Of a stretch of DNA of 64,000 nucleotides, positions 23,601 through 33,500 are shown in pieces. Made by a program: the position numbers and the translations under genes. Numbering within the stretch: the first letter of the stretch is position 1; each line of letters opens with the position of its first letter. This DNA is from Toxotes chatareus (Eukaryota; Chordata; Actinopteri; Toxotidae). The notes below the pieces were generated by a model, which was not told the origin of the DNA, did not search any database, and worked only from the letters and a program-made list of their open reading frames with translations. The DNA lies in the NCBI GenBank assembly GCA_016801885.1, contig CM028894.1:8129241-8193240 (forward strand), in the 5' to 3' direction.

Positions 23601-26600
23601 GGTGGTGTTCATGGCAGATTTGGTCCCAGGAGGTAGTGACAGGGAGGAGAGGATGCAGTCATCCATTGGTAATAATCTTGGATCTATAATTGAGAATACG
23701 GATGGTTAATCAGGCCCTGTCCAATGAGTAAAATGCTGCAGATCACAAACAGTTCTGTTGCTGGTTCAATAATTGCCTGAGCATGTTTCAGTGTTGACTC
23801 TTCATTTTGTGCACTACACATATCTCTCACCACCATGAGCCTGCAGTACCTTTCTCTTCAAAGTGACCGAGGTTTCTGTGGTGTTCAAGTACAACCTTCA
23901 TGTCCTCTGGTGGGAAAAAGGATTGTAAACAGTCCTCTAGGAATGACGGAGCGTCTCCGGCCAAAGCTGCCAACTGAGAAGGGAGATCAAGTTACTAGTT
24001 TTAGTAACACTGCATTCATTTGTTGAGAGGTTGTGTTTTCTTTGACATGGATACACCACATTGCTTTTTTCTAGAAATTTGTGTTAGTACTAGAAATTTG
24101 ATCAGAACCACATTAGAACCTCATGCAGTCCACATGAGAAATAATTAATGTAAATGTGGCTTTGTGGGTATTTTTCCTCGTTGTTTAATGTATTTCTTTC
24201 TCACCCATACTTTACTATAGTGTCCATAGACATTTCTTACGATCTAGCTTTGTTGTTGTGTTTTTCTCCAACTGCTTGGTACAAAAAAGGGAGGGAGGAA
24301 GCAGTCTACTGGGACGCTGTGGTGCACCTGCGTCCAGTTAACCCTCCTCTCTATCTGTCTCTGGGTCAGTGGTGCACACAGACGAGCCTCTGCTCTGAGC
24401 CTATGTGCCACAGTTGGCCTGAAAGGGCTGTTCAGCTTGGAATAATGCCAGAGCTATTTTCTGGTGATGAACTGTCTGTGTTGCATTTGGTTCATTTTGA
24501 TGGTGAAATAAAATGCAGAAGCACAACAAGCGGTGCAGACCTCCCACACGGCCCGATGAACTCCCCAGGTAGCCCTTCACACCAGCACTGCAGTAGGCAG
24601 GTAACAAAACAGGGATATAACTGCTGCCAAAATGTGACTTGTTACATTTTGTCAGTAGCAAAAAGCTGCAGTGTGGCTATAAAAAGACAGACGCTCATTT
24701 GATCACAGGATCAGGCGAGTGTAAATGTACACGCCAAATTTCAGCCATTAGTTTATTAGATATGTTGGTGACATTCAAACAAATAAATAGACAGTTCAGA
24801 CCAATGAAGTCATCTAAATTATCACAAGCTGGTTTAAGGAGAGTGTAATACAAATTATTACGACGGGATACGTATTATTATTAGTAGTAGTATAATTGGC
24901 TGATGTGTGCCAAACTGGAGATAAAAGAAACTTGATACCTGTGTGAAGTCTGGAACTGGCAGCAGCTCATCCAGCCTTGATATAAACTCCCACACCAGCA
25001 TCTCAAGTGCTACATCATACTTTGGCCCAAAATATACAGGAAAGACTTCCTACAAATACAAAGAAGAGACAGGCAGATTAAGAGAGAGATTCATTTAGGA
25101 TTGTTTGATTTCCTTACAGCACAGTCTCCCTCACTGCAGGTGTAGCTCCTCTGATGTTTTGCTGTACCAGTGTGTGTCTCAACCTGTTGCCAGGTTTCAA
25201 AACATCAGAATATAGTGTTTGGCACAAATGTCTAAAACCCTTGAACTTCTGAAATGGTGCAACTGCCTGATGATTTTTGTTAGTCTGGTTGTTATTCTGT
25301 CACACTTGCATTGAGCAATTTGACAAAGCCACCATCTTTTGTGAATGATACAATGGTAAAGCGTGACAGACCTGTTCAGTAGCCATTGTTATTGTTAAAA
25401 TTATAATCCAATTATTCAAAACTCTAAACATTTTACACCTGTCTTCTGACTAAAGTCTTCCTGTGTCCACACAGAACACCAGACCAAGTCTGGTTTTCAC
25501 TGTAGAATATTTTGTAACATTAATGTGTACAGGAAAATTTGGAGGGAAGTTCCTGAACAGCTTATTTTTATTGTATTATGAAATATTATACTGAGCCACT
25601 GACAGGTTGGGTCCGTGGATTCATGCTGTCGCAGCCAAATTCTGACCCTACCATCTGCGTACCTCAGCAGAAAACCAGATTCATCAGACCAGACTATGTT
25701 TTTCCAGTCTTCAACTGTCCAGTTCTGGTGAGTCTGTGCCCACTGCAGCCTCAGATTTCTGTTCTTGGCTGACAGGAGTGGAACCTGATGTGGTCTTCTG
25801 CTGTTGTAGCCCATCTGCCTCAAGGTTGGACGTGTTGTGCATTCTGAGAAGTTTTTCTGCCCACCACAGTTGTAAAGAGTGGTTTGAGTTAACATTGCCT
25901 TTCCGTCAGCTTGAACATGTCTGACCGCTCTACTCCGACCTCTCTCATCAACAAGGCGTTTCTCTCCACAGAGCTGCTGCTCACTGGATGTTTTTTTCCG
26001 CACCACTCTGAGTTAAACTCTAGAGACTGTTGTGTGTGAAAATCCCAGGAGATCAGCAGTTTCAGAAAAACTGAAACCAGACCATCTGGCATCAACAATT
26101 GTGCCACGGTCAAAGACACTGACATCACATTTTTTTCTCCATTGTTATGTTTGATGTGAACATTAACCGAAGCTCCTGATCTGTATCTGAATTGTTTTAT
26201 TCACTGCACTGCTGCCACATGATTGGCTGATTAGAAAAGTGCATGAAAAAAACAGGTGTACAGGTGTTTCTAATAAAGTGTTTGGTGAGTGTATTTATTT
26301 GCCTTACCGCGAAAAGGAAGTGAGTGCTGATTCTCACCTGGAAAAAATATTTTCTTTCAGAGGGATCCTCCAGTAATGAATGCACCAGCTCCACAAAGTT
26401 AACCTCAGACTCTTCCACCTGGTTGATGGTTACCTGGTCCACACATAGACACACAGACAATAAGAACACAAAACTACTCACATCAAGGGAATAGAGAACA
26501 AACATCATTTGATTATTCATGCCACACAGTAATGTGGTCTGCATTTTTATCATGTCTTCCACCAGAGAAGAATACAAATAATTCAACAAAACAACTCTGT

Positions 26601-28131
26601 TTCCTTGACATTAAATACACGTTTTTTTTTTAACAGCTTTGAATGATCTGTTATTCATGAGAATCAATCTATCATTTATGACCCAGTAAACTCTCAAACC
26701 AGAGAGAAACAGTTGTGTGTTTTCCAGCCATGTTTTGCTTACGTGGTGATCCTTGGCAGTGCTGACAGGAGCTTTAATTCTGTCCAGATGCGGCTGAATG
26801 GTCTGCATGTCTGCTGGGTCCTCACCTCGACACATCTCCAGAACCAGCTGGTTTTTTACAAACAAAACAAATACATCACATTTAAATAGCCCTGATTTAT
26901 AAACTTTCTGCTCAGTAAAAAATTAATTTTGCTCATTTAAAAATTACTACAGGTATTGTTTTTATGAGACCACTTGGTAAAATAAGTTTCAACTCAGTGT
27001 AAGTGAACGATGAATATTACAGACCCTGGCCCTGAGTCCCAGGATGAGCTGAGCCCTCTGACTGTAGCTCATCAGCTCTGGGACAAGCTCCGTCACCATG
27101 GTAACAAACTCCTCCAGCATCCCGTAGTGATCTACAAGTCCCTGCTGCACAACTTGCCACATTGCAGCTGACAGAAGCTGCAAGGGCGGGGCAAGGAGGC
27201 GTAGATAGCGGACAGGAAGATCATTACCTGAAATGGAGGAGAGAAGAAAAACTGAGGTGGTCAACAGCAAAAATGTATGACTGATTAAAACTACTTTGAT
27301 CCAGACTTTTATGTAAGAGAGCATTACTGTGCATCAACAGGCAACAGTGGATATTTCAAAGTCCCATAATTATCCACAACCTGACAGAAAACAGGAGCAG
27401 GAATAAACAAATCAAGACAAGTATTTGTTTTATCTTGAAATAACCAGGTTACATATAACACCTGCACAAACTGCTGTTTATTGTTTTGACAAAGAAAAAT
27501 GAACATAAACTAACTTCAAAAAGTACAAACCAGCAGTGGCAGTTCATTTAAACTACAGTACATATAAAGTATCAGCACTTCAACACAAGAACAAGAACTG
27601 CGTGTCAGCAACATCCACCTGATACTTCACATGCTGGCCAAGAGCTCACGGTGCATAAGAGAACTTCATTTATAGTGGCAAGGTGCCGGCTGAAATAATG
27701 ACATGACAGTGCTGCTGCTCTCAGGCGGGCTAACAACAACATCCATCAAACTCACAACCAACTCACAGCATGAGCCCAATGCTGACTTACACTGTAGGCT
27801 GTACAAGCTGCTGGATTTCTAACAAGTATTCTAGGTAAAAAATAATGAGTAGAATAATGCAATGATCAATGATAAAATGATAGTACACAGATATTTCACC
27901 AGATCACTGACATCCTGCACAACAGTGTTAGTTAGTCCTTACAGAAACACTGCAGGAAGATGATGAATAGTGAATGTAGGCTGTTCATTCCCGTTATCAG
28001 TGTTAAGGTCACTGTAAACTCACTGATGCCAACACACAGATCAGGGATCATTATAAGCCTCATATTTGATTTTTCATGAGGGTACACGCACCTCGGCTGC
28101 TTCCACATTCAGTTCCGCGTTTTATTTCCAT
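17628..28131 (-). CDS. TINF2_N-like domain protein with seven Myb/SANT-like DNA-binding domains (24 exons)
   Basis: Predicted nuclear DNA-binding protein of about 1305 residues. Exons in order: 28131-28092, 27227-27025, 26847-26743, 26433-26338, 25049-24939, 23973-23850, 23683-23218, 22818-22751, then fifteen Myb/linker exons listed separately, then a doubtful 32-base terminal exon 17659-17628. All junctions are GT-AG with compatible phases, and the total of 3918 bases is divisible by three. Residues 14-226 resemble the N-terminal domain of TERF1-interacting nuclear factor 2 (LRLLAPPLQLLSAAMWQVV, VPELMSYSQRAQLILGLRAR). Residues 227-404 are Ser/Thr-rich, with a SUMO-interaction-like core IDLT at about 331-334 and a basic LRKRKL at about 359-364 that could be a nuclear signal. 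Seven trihelix-type Myb/SANT repeats follow. The start codon lies in a short exon and is plausible rather than proven. Binding target and telomere role are unknown. Confidence 0.8.
17715..18253 (-). other. Myb/SANT cassette 7 (exons 18253-18001 and 17821-17715)
   Basis: The Myb exon reads LPWSDGETEALLDIWGSEE, LKGCTKNKHIFIQISQVM and EQCQTRIKRLRANFRHFL. The linker carries QECKFFEQLVHIFG. The cassette again ends in phase 1 at a GTAAGT donor, so at least one more exon must follow; 17659-17628 (eleven codons including stop) fits the phase but has little other support. Confidence 0.8.
18334..18834 (-). other. Myb/SANT cassette 6 (exons 18834-18585 and 18464-18334)
   Basis: The Myb exon reads MPWSDQETRTLLEIWGEDS, LKGCLKNRHVFEYISEKM and EQCYTRIKRLKHGFL. 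The linker carries EDFKFFTEMENIFRKEL. The LKGCLKNRH block is nearly the same as in cassette 1, suggesting these two are close relatives within the array. Confidence 0.8.
18973..19442 (-). other. Myb/SANT cassette 5 (exons 19442-19208 and 19112-18973)
   Basis: The Myb exon reads TVWTEQETVALIEVWASDD, NGHVFADISEKMAAMGYLRT and EQCHSRIKRLKKTYRRYC. The linker exon is the most diverged: AMFRYFHRLAPVLGD replaces the usual K-F-Y-x-x-L-E-x-I-L core, and there is little acidic sequence. The donor used here (GACTTGT|GTAAAG) is the one that preserves the phase-1 pattern. Confidence 0.75.
19541..20007 (-). other. Myb/SANT cassette 4 (exons 20007-19755 and 19656-19541)
   Basis: The Myb exon reads SSWSDEETLALIDIWGEED, GHVYADISERMQDLGYSKT and EQCRWKVKSLRNNFRQCY. 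The recognition segment is the most diverged of the seven (RWKVKSLRNN in place of the usual TRIKRLK). The linker carries VDYKFYDQLEQILG and acidic residues. Confidence 0.8.
20558..21282 (-). other. Myb/SANT cassette 3, Myb domain split by an extra intron
   Basis: Unlike its six siblings, this Myb domain is coded by two exons (21282-21191 and 20949-20792) with a phase-0 intron after VPWSDKETIILLEIWGNPQ. It resumes VQQSLRRYPHNGHIFTEIS and ends with QCHTRIKRLKANYRQCQ. The linker exon 20703-20558 carries IDFKFYDLLEQIL. The extra intron contains a 13-bp perfect inverted repeat (21025-21063). Confidence 0.8.
21025..21063. repeat. 13-bp perfect inverted repeat in the extra intron
   Basis: The arms ctggtgctctgtg (21025-21037) and cacagagcaccag (21051-21063) are exact reverse complements around a 13-base spacer. 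Confidence 0.9.
21463..21927 (-). other. Myb/SANT cassette 2 (exons 21927-21705 and 21611-21463)
   Basis: The Myb exon reads VPWTDMETLALIKTWGED, HIFSIISKKMAAQGFSRT and EQCQTRLKRLKASFRQCY. The linker exon carries VECKFYNELGRIL and then an acidic, Ser-containing stretch. Phase 1 at both cassette ends. Confidence 0.8.
22090..22662 (-). other. Myb/SANT cassette 1 (exons 22662-22416 and 22262-22090)
   Basis: The Myb exon reads VPWSDEETLNLLDIWGKD, then LKGCLKNRHIFTQIAQKM and RTVEQCQTRIKRLKKCFRQ: three predicted helices with the Trp and QC-x-x-R-I-K-R-L-K recognition-helix pattern of trihelix-type Myb/SANT domains. The linker exon carries LECKFYEQLECVL followed by a long acidic run. The cassette enters and leaves in phase 1. 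A short exon at 22818-22751 (ISIWGEYTG) just before it contains an I-W-G-E string and may be the stub of an eroded extra repeat. Confidence 0.8.
23218..23683 (-). other. Ser/Thr-rich linker exon with SIM-like and NLS-like motifs
   Basis: The largest exon of the gene (466 bases) encodes a disordered-looking linker rich in Ser, Thr, Pro and acidic residues. It carries CDETIDLTTANETVD, where I-D-L-T in an acidic setting resembles SUMO-interaction motifs of the V-I-D-L-T type, followed about 25 residues later by RVLRKRKLSGG, a basic cluster. Motif function is inferred from resemblance only. Confidence 0.6.
23974..24938. other. Intron 5 of the Myb-array gene
   Basis: An intron of nearly 1 kb. A long plus-strand open frame spans 24154-24702 but has no splice context or recognisable domain. 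No repeat was identified with confidence. Confidence 0.5.
24939..27227 (-). other. TINF2_N-like module of the Myb-array gene (exons 2-5)
   Basis: Four exons of 203, 105, 96 and 111 bases encode the core of the module. Exon 2 reads G-N-D-L-P-V-R-Y into a helical LAPPLQLLSAAMWQVVQQ segment. Exon 3 begins LVLEMCRGEDPAD and holds IQPHLDRI. Exon 4 holds NFVELVHSLLEDPSER. Exon 5 holds EVFPVYFGPKYD and LVWEFISRLDELLPVPDF. Exon 6 (23973-23850, 124 bases) adds LAALAGDAPSFLEDCLQS and completes the domain. In mammals the TIN2 N-terminus binds shelterin partners TRF2 and TPP1; whether this fish protein does so is not shown by the sequence. Confidence 0.75.
25600..26293 (-). mobile_element. Truncated Tc1-like transposon in intron 4
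   Basis: The right end carries a Tc1-family terminus (gtgtttctaataaagtgttt and ggtgagtgta up to 26293). On the minus strand, transposase sequence resembling the common fish Tc1 family follows, including RPTLRQMGYNSRRPH, VPLLSAKNRNLRLQW and the first DDE aspartate in WSDES. Similarity stops near 25600 after DPTCQ, so the C-terminal half with the other two catalytic residues and the second terminus is missing. It is a dead copy. Confidence 0.85.
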
Positions 28132-28569
28132 TTAGCAGCTGACAGGAAAAACAAACCGTACAGATGTCCCCCTGCGGTTGTTGCGATCAGGAAAAAAAAA
28201 TTATAACGCCTCCCAATTAAATTCTGCTAATTTCTGTGTAACAACGCGTCCATCAGAGATCGCCGATCCAAAACAAAAAATGCGAGCGCAGATTTTCCGG
28301 AATCATTTACAAGCTCTTGTTTTTATTCTCGCGTTGGGAGGAGAGACAGAACAAAGGTTTCTGGTCTCATCCGCCTCAGTCCAGATCACGGCAAGCCCTC
28401 TTTCCTGGTTGGCTGACGAAGACCGGATCAACCAAGCAATTCAGACTGTGCGGCACTAGATGGCGTTATTGGCTCTCCACTGACCTCAGGTCCGACCAGG
28501 TGTCATGTTTTATTTGAACCAAATCAAGCTTGTGTGCCCAGGGGTGTGTATGCTGGGGTGAAAGAAGAA

Positions 28570-28822
28570 TTTCCATTAAACTAAAAGCAGCAATATGATA
28601 ATTTAAAAATACTCAGTTGCAAGTTAAAGTCCTACATTCAGAATTAAAATTAAAAGAACAGTTAATATGATTAACATCAGTAAAAGTTCCATGCCATTTG
28701 TGTTGTATTATTGGATTATTATTACTGATGCATTCATGTACAAGTACCATTTTTATGTTGTAACTGGTTGAGGTAGAACCATAACTACTTTATATACTAT
28801 TTAAATATTTTACAGTGTTTTG
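28570..28822 (+). repeat. Dispersed teleost repeat ('attactgatgcattcatgt' family)
   Basis: Blocks such as 'agttaaagtcctacattcag', 'ggattattattactgatgca' and 'actactttatatacta' match, in order, the body of a widespread fish repeat. It abuts the Tc1 relic that starts near 28831. Confidence 0.65.
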
Positions 28823-28830
28823 TTAATTTA

Positions 28831-29748
28831 TCTCCTGTACACCTGCTTATTTATGCAATTGTCCAACCAGCCAATCAAATGGAAGCAGTGAAATGCTAAA
28901 TATCTTTCAGGTACAAGTCAGGAGCTTCAGTTAATGTTCACACTAAACATCAGAAAGGAGAAAAACGTGATCTCAAGCAAAAAAAAACAACCAGCGAGCA
29001 GCAGCTTTTTGAATGGATACACCTTGTTGATGTGAGAGATCAGAGGAGAATGGTCAGACATGTTCATGCTGACAGAAAGCCTACAGTAACTCAGGGAAAC
29101 CACTCTTTATAACTGTGGTGAGCAGAAAAAACATCTCAGAAAGCACAACACATCCAACTTTGAGGCAGATGGGGCACAACAGCAGAAGACCACACCGGGT
29201 TCCACTCCTGTCAGCCAAGAACAGAAATCCGAGGCTGCAGTGGGAACAGATTCACCAAAACTGGACAGTTGAAGACTGGAAAAATTTAGTCTGGCCTGAT
29301 AAATCTGGTTTTCTGCTGAGGCACGCAGATGGTAGAGTCAGAATTTGGCGTCAACAGCATGAATCCATGAACCCAAACTGCCTTGTGTCAACAGTCCAGG
29401 CTGGCGGTGGTGGTGTAATGGTGTGGGGATGTTTTTTTGGCACACTTTGAGCTGCTTAATACCAATCAATCACCATCTAAAAGCCACAGCCTATCTGAGT
29501 ATTGGTGCTGACCATGTGCATCTCTCTATGGCCCTTTATTTACCCATATTCTAATGGACACTTCCAACATGATAATGCACCAGGTCACAAAGAAATTATT
29601 GATTTCATGAACATGACAATGAGTTCAGTGAACTTCAGTGCCCTCCTCAGTCACCAGATCTGAATCCAGTAGAACACCTTTGGGATGTGGTAGAGCAGGA
29701 AACTAGCACCCTGAATATGCAGCTGACAAATCTGTAGAAATGATGCAG
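28831..29748 (+). mobile_element. Degenerate Tc1-like transposon
   Basis: It starts with 'cctgtacacctgcttattta', typical of this fish Tc1 family, and has an internal deletion in the leader. A transposase relic follows: HPTLRQMGHNSRRPH, VPLLSAKNRNPRLQW, WPDKSGF, then VQAGGGGVMVWG and a premature stop after GTL. Later fragments (aatgcaccaggtcacaaa, cagatctgaatccagtagaa) correspond to the other two catalytic blocks but are frameshifted. Same family as the copy at 25600-26293 and in opposite orientation to it. Confidence 0.85.
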
Positions 29749-30582
29749 TTTTATGTACATTTTAAGCATGAAAATGATTGATTTGTTGTGATGCCAGAGC
29801 CACAAGTCTGCCCTTTTCACCTCTCACTAATGCACTGAGAGTATCTGGGGCAGGATGCGGGAGTAAGAGAGTGGACCAAAATCTGATAATACACATCTGG
29901 AGGATCAACTTGGACTCTGTGAGGAGAATCCCCTTTCCATTAGTGAGGTCCATCAAAGCATTCCTGTCTTCAGACTTTTGTCATAAAACTGAGGGAGCAA
30001 TCTCCAAAACAGTCCTTCCATTTAAAATATGCCCAGGGTGGCTTTGAGTTTGAACAGAGACACAGCTGGAGTCATTTTCCTAATTTGACATTTTACACAC
30101 ATTTGTCACCCATTTGTTTGTGCATACATAGATGTATATATGTATATGTTCACAGTACCGGGCAAAAGTTTCAGGCTTTTCAGATCTTTAGATTCTTATC
30201 TATCACGAAGTACAGTCGGGAAGGTTTCTGATCTGAAGCAAGAAGGACAAGGAGCCCTGCAAAAGGGTATGGTCCTCTTCCGCTCTTCTTTCTCTTCAAG
30301 GCAGCAAAGTGAGAAGTTAACTTTTAATGAGCTCATCAAGATAGCCTCTTATTTTGAAAACGAGAAACCGGAAGCACTAGCTAGCGAATTTATTTATTTA
30401 TTTTTTTGCCTTAAATATTACCTAGATTACACTATCATCAAAGCACTGTGTATGCGTTGACATGTAGATGTGGTCTCCTGAAACATAACTTACAAGTTAA
30501 CTGACAGTCTTTCAACTCTGCAACTAGCTAAACCACTGGCTGCAACGGCTGGCAAAGCTAAGCTAAGTAACGCGCTCCTAGA

Positions 30583-33500
30583 ATGGCAAAAACTACAGGT
30601 CTGTATCTTTACCATGTGTGATAATGCGTACTATTTTGAGAGAGGGTTATACACTTAGTGGTGATAAACGGTTCTTAGCAGCTATGCTTGGCGGCAGTAG
30701 AGCTCAATTTAGTCCAAGTGCACCGTTAAGTTTTTATGAGGAGTTCAGGTTGTTGTCCTAAACTGAAAACAAACGGCGCCCTCCTCAGCTGCCTGCCCAC
30801 TTTGTGGTGTATTAGCGCCACCTTCTGCTTCGGAGACGGGACCAGAAAATAATGCTACCTGTTATTATATCTGTCTAATAAAATCAAAGCGAATTCTGTG
30901 CATGAGAAAAGTTTATTATCTTTATATTATTATAATTTTTGTCGTTATATTAAAATCCAGCTGTCCATCATATTTCAATCACAGCGTAAAGGAATAGCAC
31001 ATCTACATGGAAGTTCATGTATGTGGACAAGAAAATGAACCTGCAATTATATATAATTAAAAAATTATGGTCAGATCAATAATGACAATAATAATTAATT
31101 TCAGTCCTACAACATATAGTTACTGTAGCTATTCTAATGGATGTTCCTTTATCCAGAGCAATCTGAATGTTTATTGGAGGATTTCATGTAACTGTAAAAG
31201 ATAATATTGAGTGGTACACATGATATTATTAATTTATTGTACATCTATAAAATTTAAGCTTCAAGACTGTACATGTTGATAATGTGGCCACTGCCTGTAT
31301 CTATTGTCAGATGCTCATCTTCCTCTGTCCTCCCTGCACCTGCTGGTTCCTCCACTGAGGTTGATGTCAGCCTGTATGTGGCAGGTGGCCCAGGAGAGAA
31401 ATGTAGACCAGTATGACAAACTGGCTGATTTCATGACATTGGTAACAGAGATGGTCCCAGAGCTTCTGAACTACAAACAGAGGACTCAGATGATCCTGGG
31501 ACTAAGAGCTCGGGTGAGTGGGTGTGGACACTAAGACTATTTGTCTTGAATAAAAACAAAACAAACACAATAATAATGCTTCTCTTTTCTAATTTGTCAA
31601 AATGTATCATTAGTTTTATTTTGACAATTAAGCATAAAGGTTTTGCGTTGTGTTTTCCAGCTTATCCTTGAATTGTTAAAGAGGATGGATAATGTTGACT
31701 GTAAAGTTATCCTGGGCCATCTTAACCATTTCCAACAGTGGATCACAAACTGCATCAAAGAAGAGGTGGGCAGGATACAGTGTCTTAGATATCTAAGTAT
31801 CTTTGCATGCCAGACAGGACTATCTGATAGTCCTTCTTTGATACTGGAATACAAACAATCACCCAACCTGCATTTCTAACACCAATATTCATTTTTATTA
31901 TCAGATATCAGTACAGAAATTCATAATTCATGCATTTGAATAAACTTCATGACAGGACCAAGATGGAGAGGTGGGGATTTCACAGTCAGCATTTGTGGAG
32001 CTGGTTCAGACATTGCTTAGAGACCAATCTCAAAAAGAAAGTTTTTTCAAGGTGAGTTTTGCCCTAATTTTTTTTCCTGGTTTTTCAGTGGTAAGGCAGT
32101 GTATCCATCTATATTGCAAAAATGTCAAACATCTTATGTATATTTGATGCATGATAATGTTTATGATGTTTTGTCCTTCCCTTCAAAGGAAGTCTTCCCC
32201 CTACAGTATGGAGTTTGTTTTGATACAGCACTGCAGATCCTGATCTGGGAGTTCTTCTACCGACTGGAAGAGTTTCTCCCAGTACCAAGTTTTTCACAGG
32301 TAGACAGCAGGGTGAAAAAAAATCATCCATCTGACCTTCTAGCTACTCAATTACCAAATTCTGTTCAATTTTAGCTGCAATCCTTAAGTAAAAGTTGGGA
32401 TGTGTAAATCCCAATAGTGAGAAAGACTGCTGTTAACTGACAGTTCTCCAACAAACCATCAAAGTCAACACACATTTAAAATGTACATCCACAGTGCAGA
32501 GACCAATGTTGGAGGAAGGAGTGGAAAAATTGAGACTTGTGTTTAAAATCTATGCCTTTTTCTTTCCAGGTATTCTCCATGTTTGACCTTTCTTCCACAG
32601 ATGACCAGCTTGAGCAGTTTGTTTCTGATCATGAAGATCTAAAGAAGATTTTGCAGCATCAACAGGAGCGGCAAAAATTGACTAAGAGTAAGAATCTGTC
32701 AACATTTAAAATTCAGTTTCCTGCAGTCAAAGCCTGAAAACTAGCACCAGTCTAGTACTGTTTACATGGAATTTAACCTCTAACATTATCTCTGTTTCTC
32801 AGGTGAATTCACCTTCAAGTCAGACACAATCCTCTCCACACTTGCATCTAAACAGACTTCAATGGCACCCAAGGATCACATTGATCAAAAGATACCTTGG
32901 GGAGGTGAGGACAGCAAGCAAGACACTGAGAAACCACAGGGAAGACATCAAGTAAAGTTAGAAGAGGAGACGCAGCTGCAAGTAAACAGATGTAGTTTAG
33001 AAGATATGTGTGAGGATGATGAAGAGACTGACGACAGTTCCATCGAAACTAATCCGACCTCTCAGCCGCAGGAGCATGGATTGTCACCACTTACTTCCTC
33101 ACCATGTTCTGAAGGACAAGATACTGCAGATGACAGAGGTGAGCCTCTCTTGCATTGTACAGGATTTTCTGGTTAATCTGACAAAATATTCTTACTAGAG
33201 AATTCATTGTTAATTCTTCTGTTTCCTGTTGGCAGAAGCAGAAGGTGAAGCTGTCTTCCAGCCACCCAGATGTTCAGAAAACTCAGTAGAAGGAGTGAAG
33301 CAACATCTGGATCTGAGCAGAAACACAGAGCCATCAGAAGAGAGCACGATCCAGTCCTTAACACGAAGCAGAGCCGCAGTCTCCTGTCCATTCAGCAAGG
33401 AATCCACAAGAGCCAATAAAAATAGCTGCCTGGAGTGTGGAAAGACTTTTTCATCTTGTTCTGCCCTGAAAAACCATCGCTTTGTTCACACTTCGGCACG

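Larger units (their letters stand above)
28132..30582. promoter_or_regulatory. Head-to-head intergenic region shared by the two TINF2_N-like genes
   Basis: About 2.45 kb separates the two proposed start codons. The first 350 bases next to the minus-strand gene are CpG-containing and repeat-free, as for a promoter. The middle is filled by a dispersed repeat and a Tc1 relic. The last part before 30583 has no recognised element. A shared bidirectional promoter is possible only if the insertions came later. Confidence 0.4.

Noticed and set aside
23218..23683. A TRF-homology docking motif (F/Y-x-L-x-P), which a TIN2-like protein might carry, near SLSLPP
   Set aside because: The required aromatic residue is absent (Leu or Ser in its place), so I do not claim TRF1/TRF2 binding.
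24154..24702. 182-codon plus-strand frame inside intron 5
   Set aside because: No domain, no splice context, and it lies opposite an intron of a well-supported gene.
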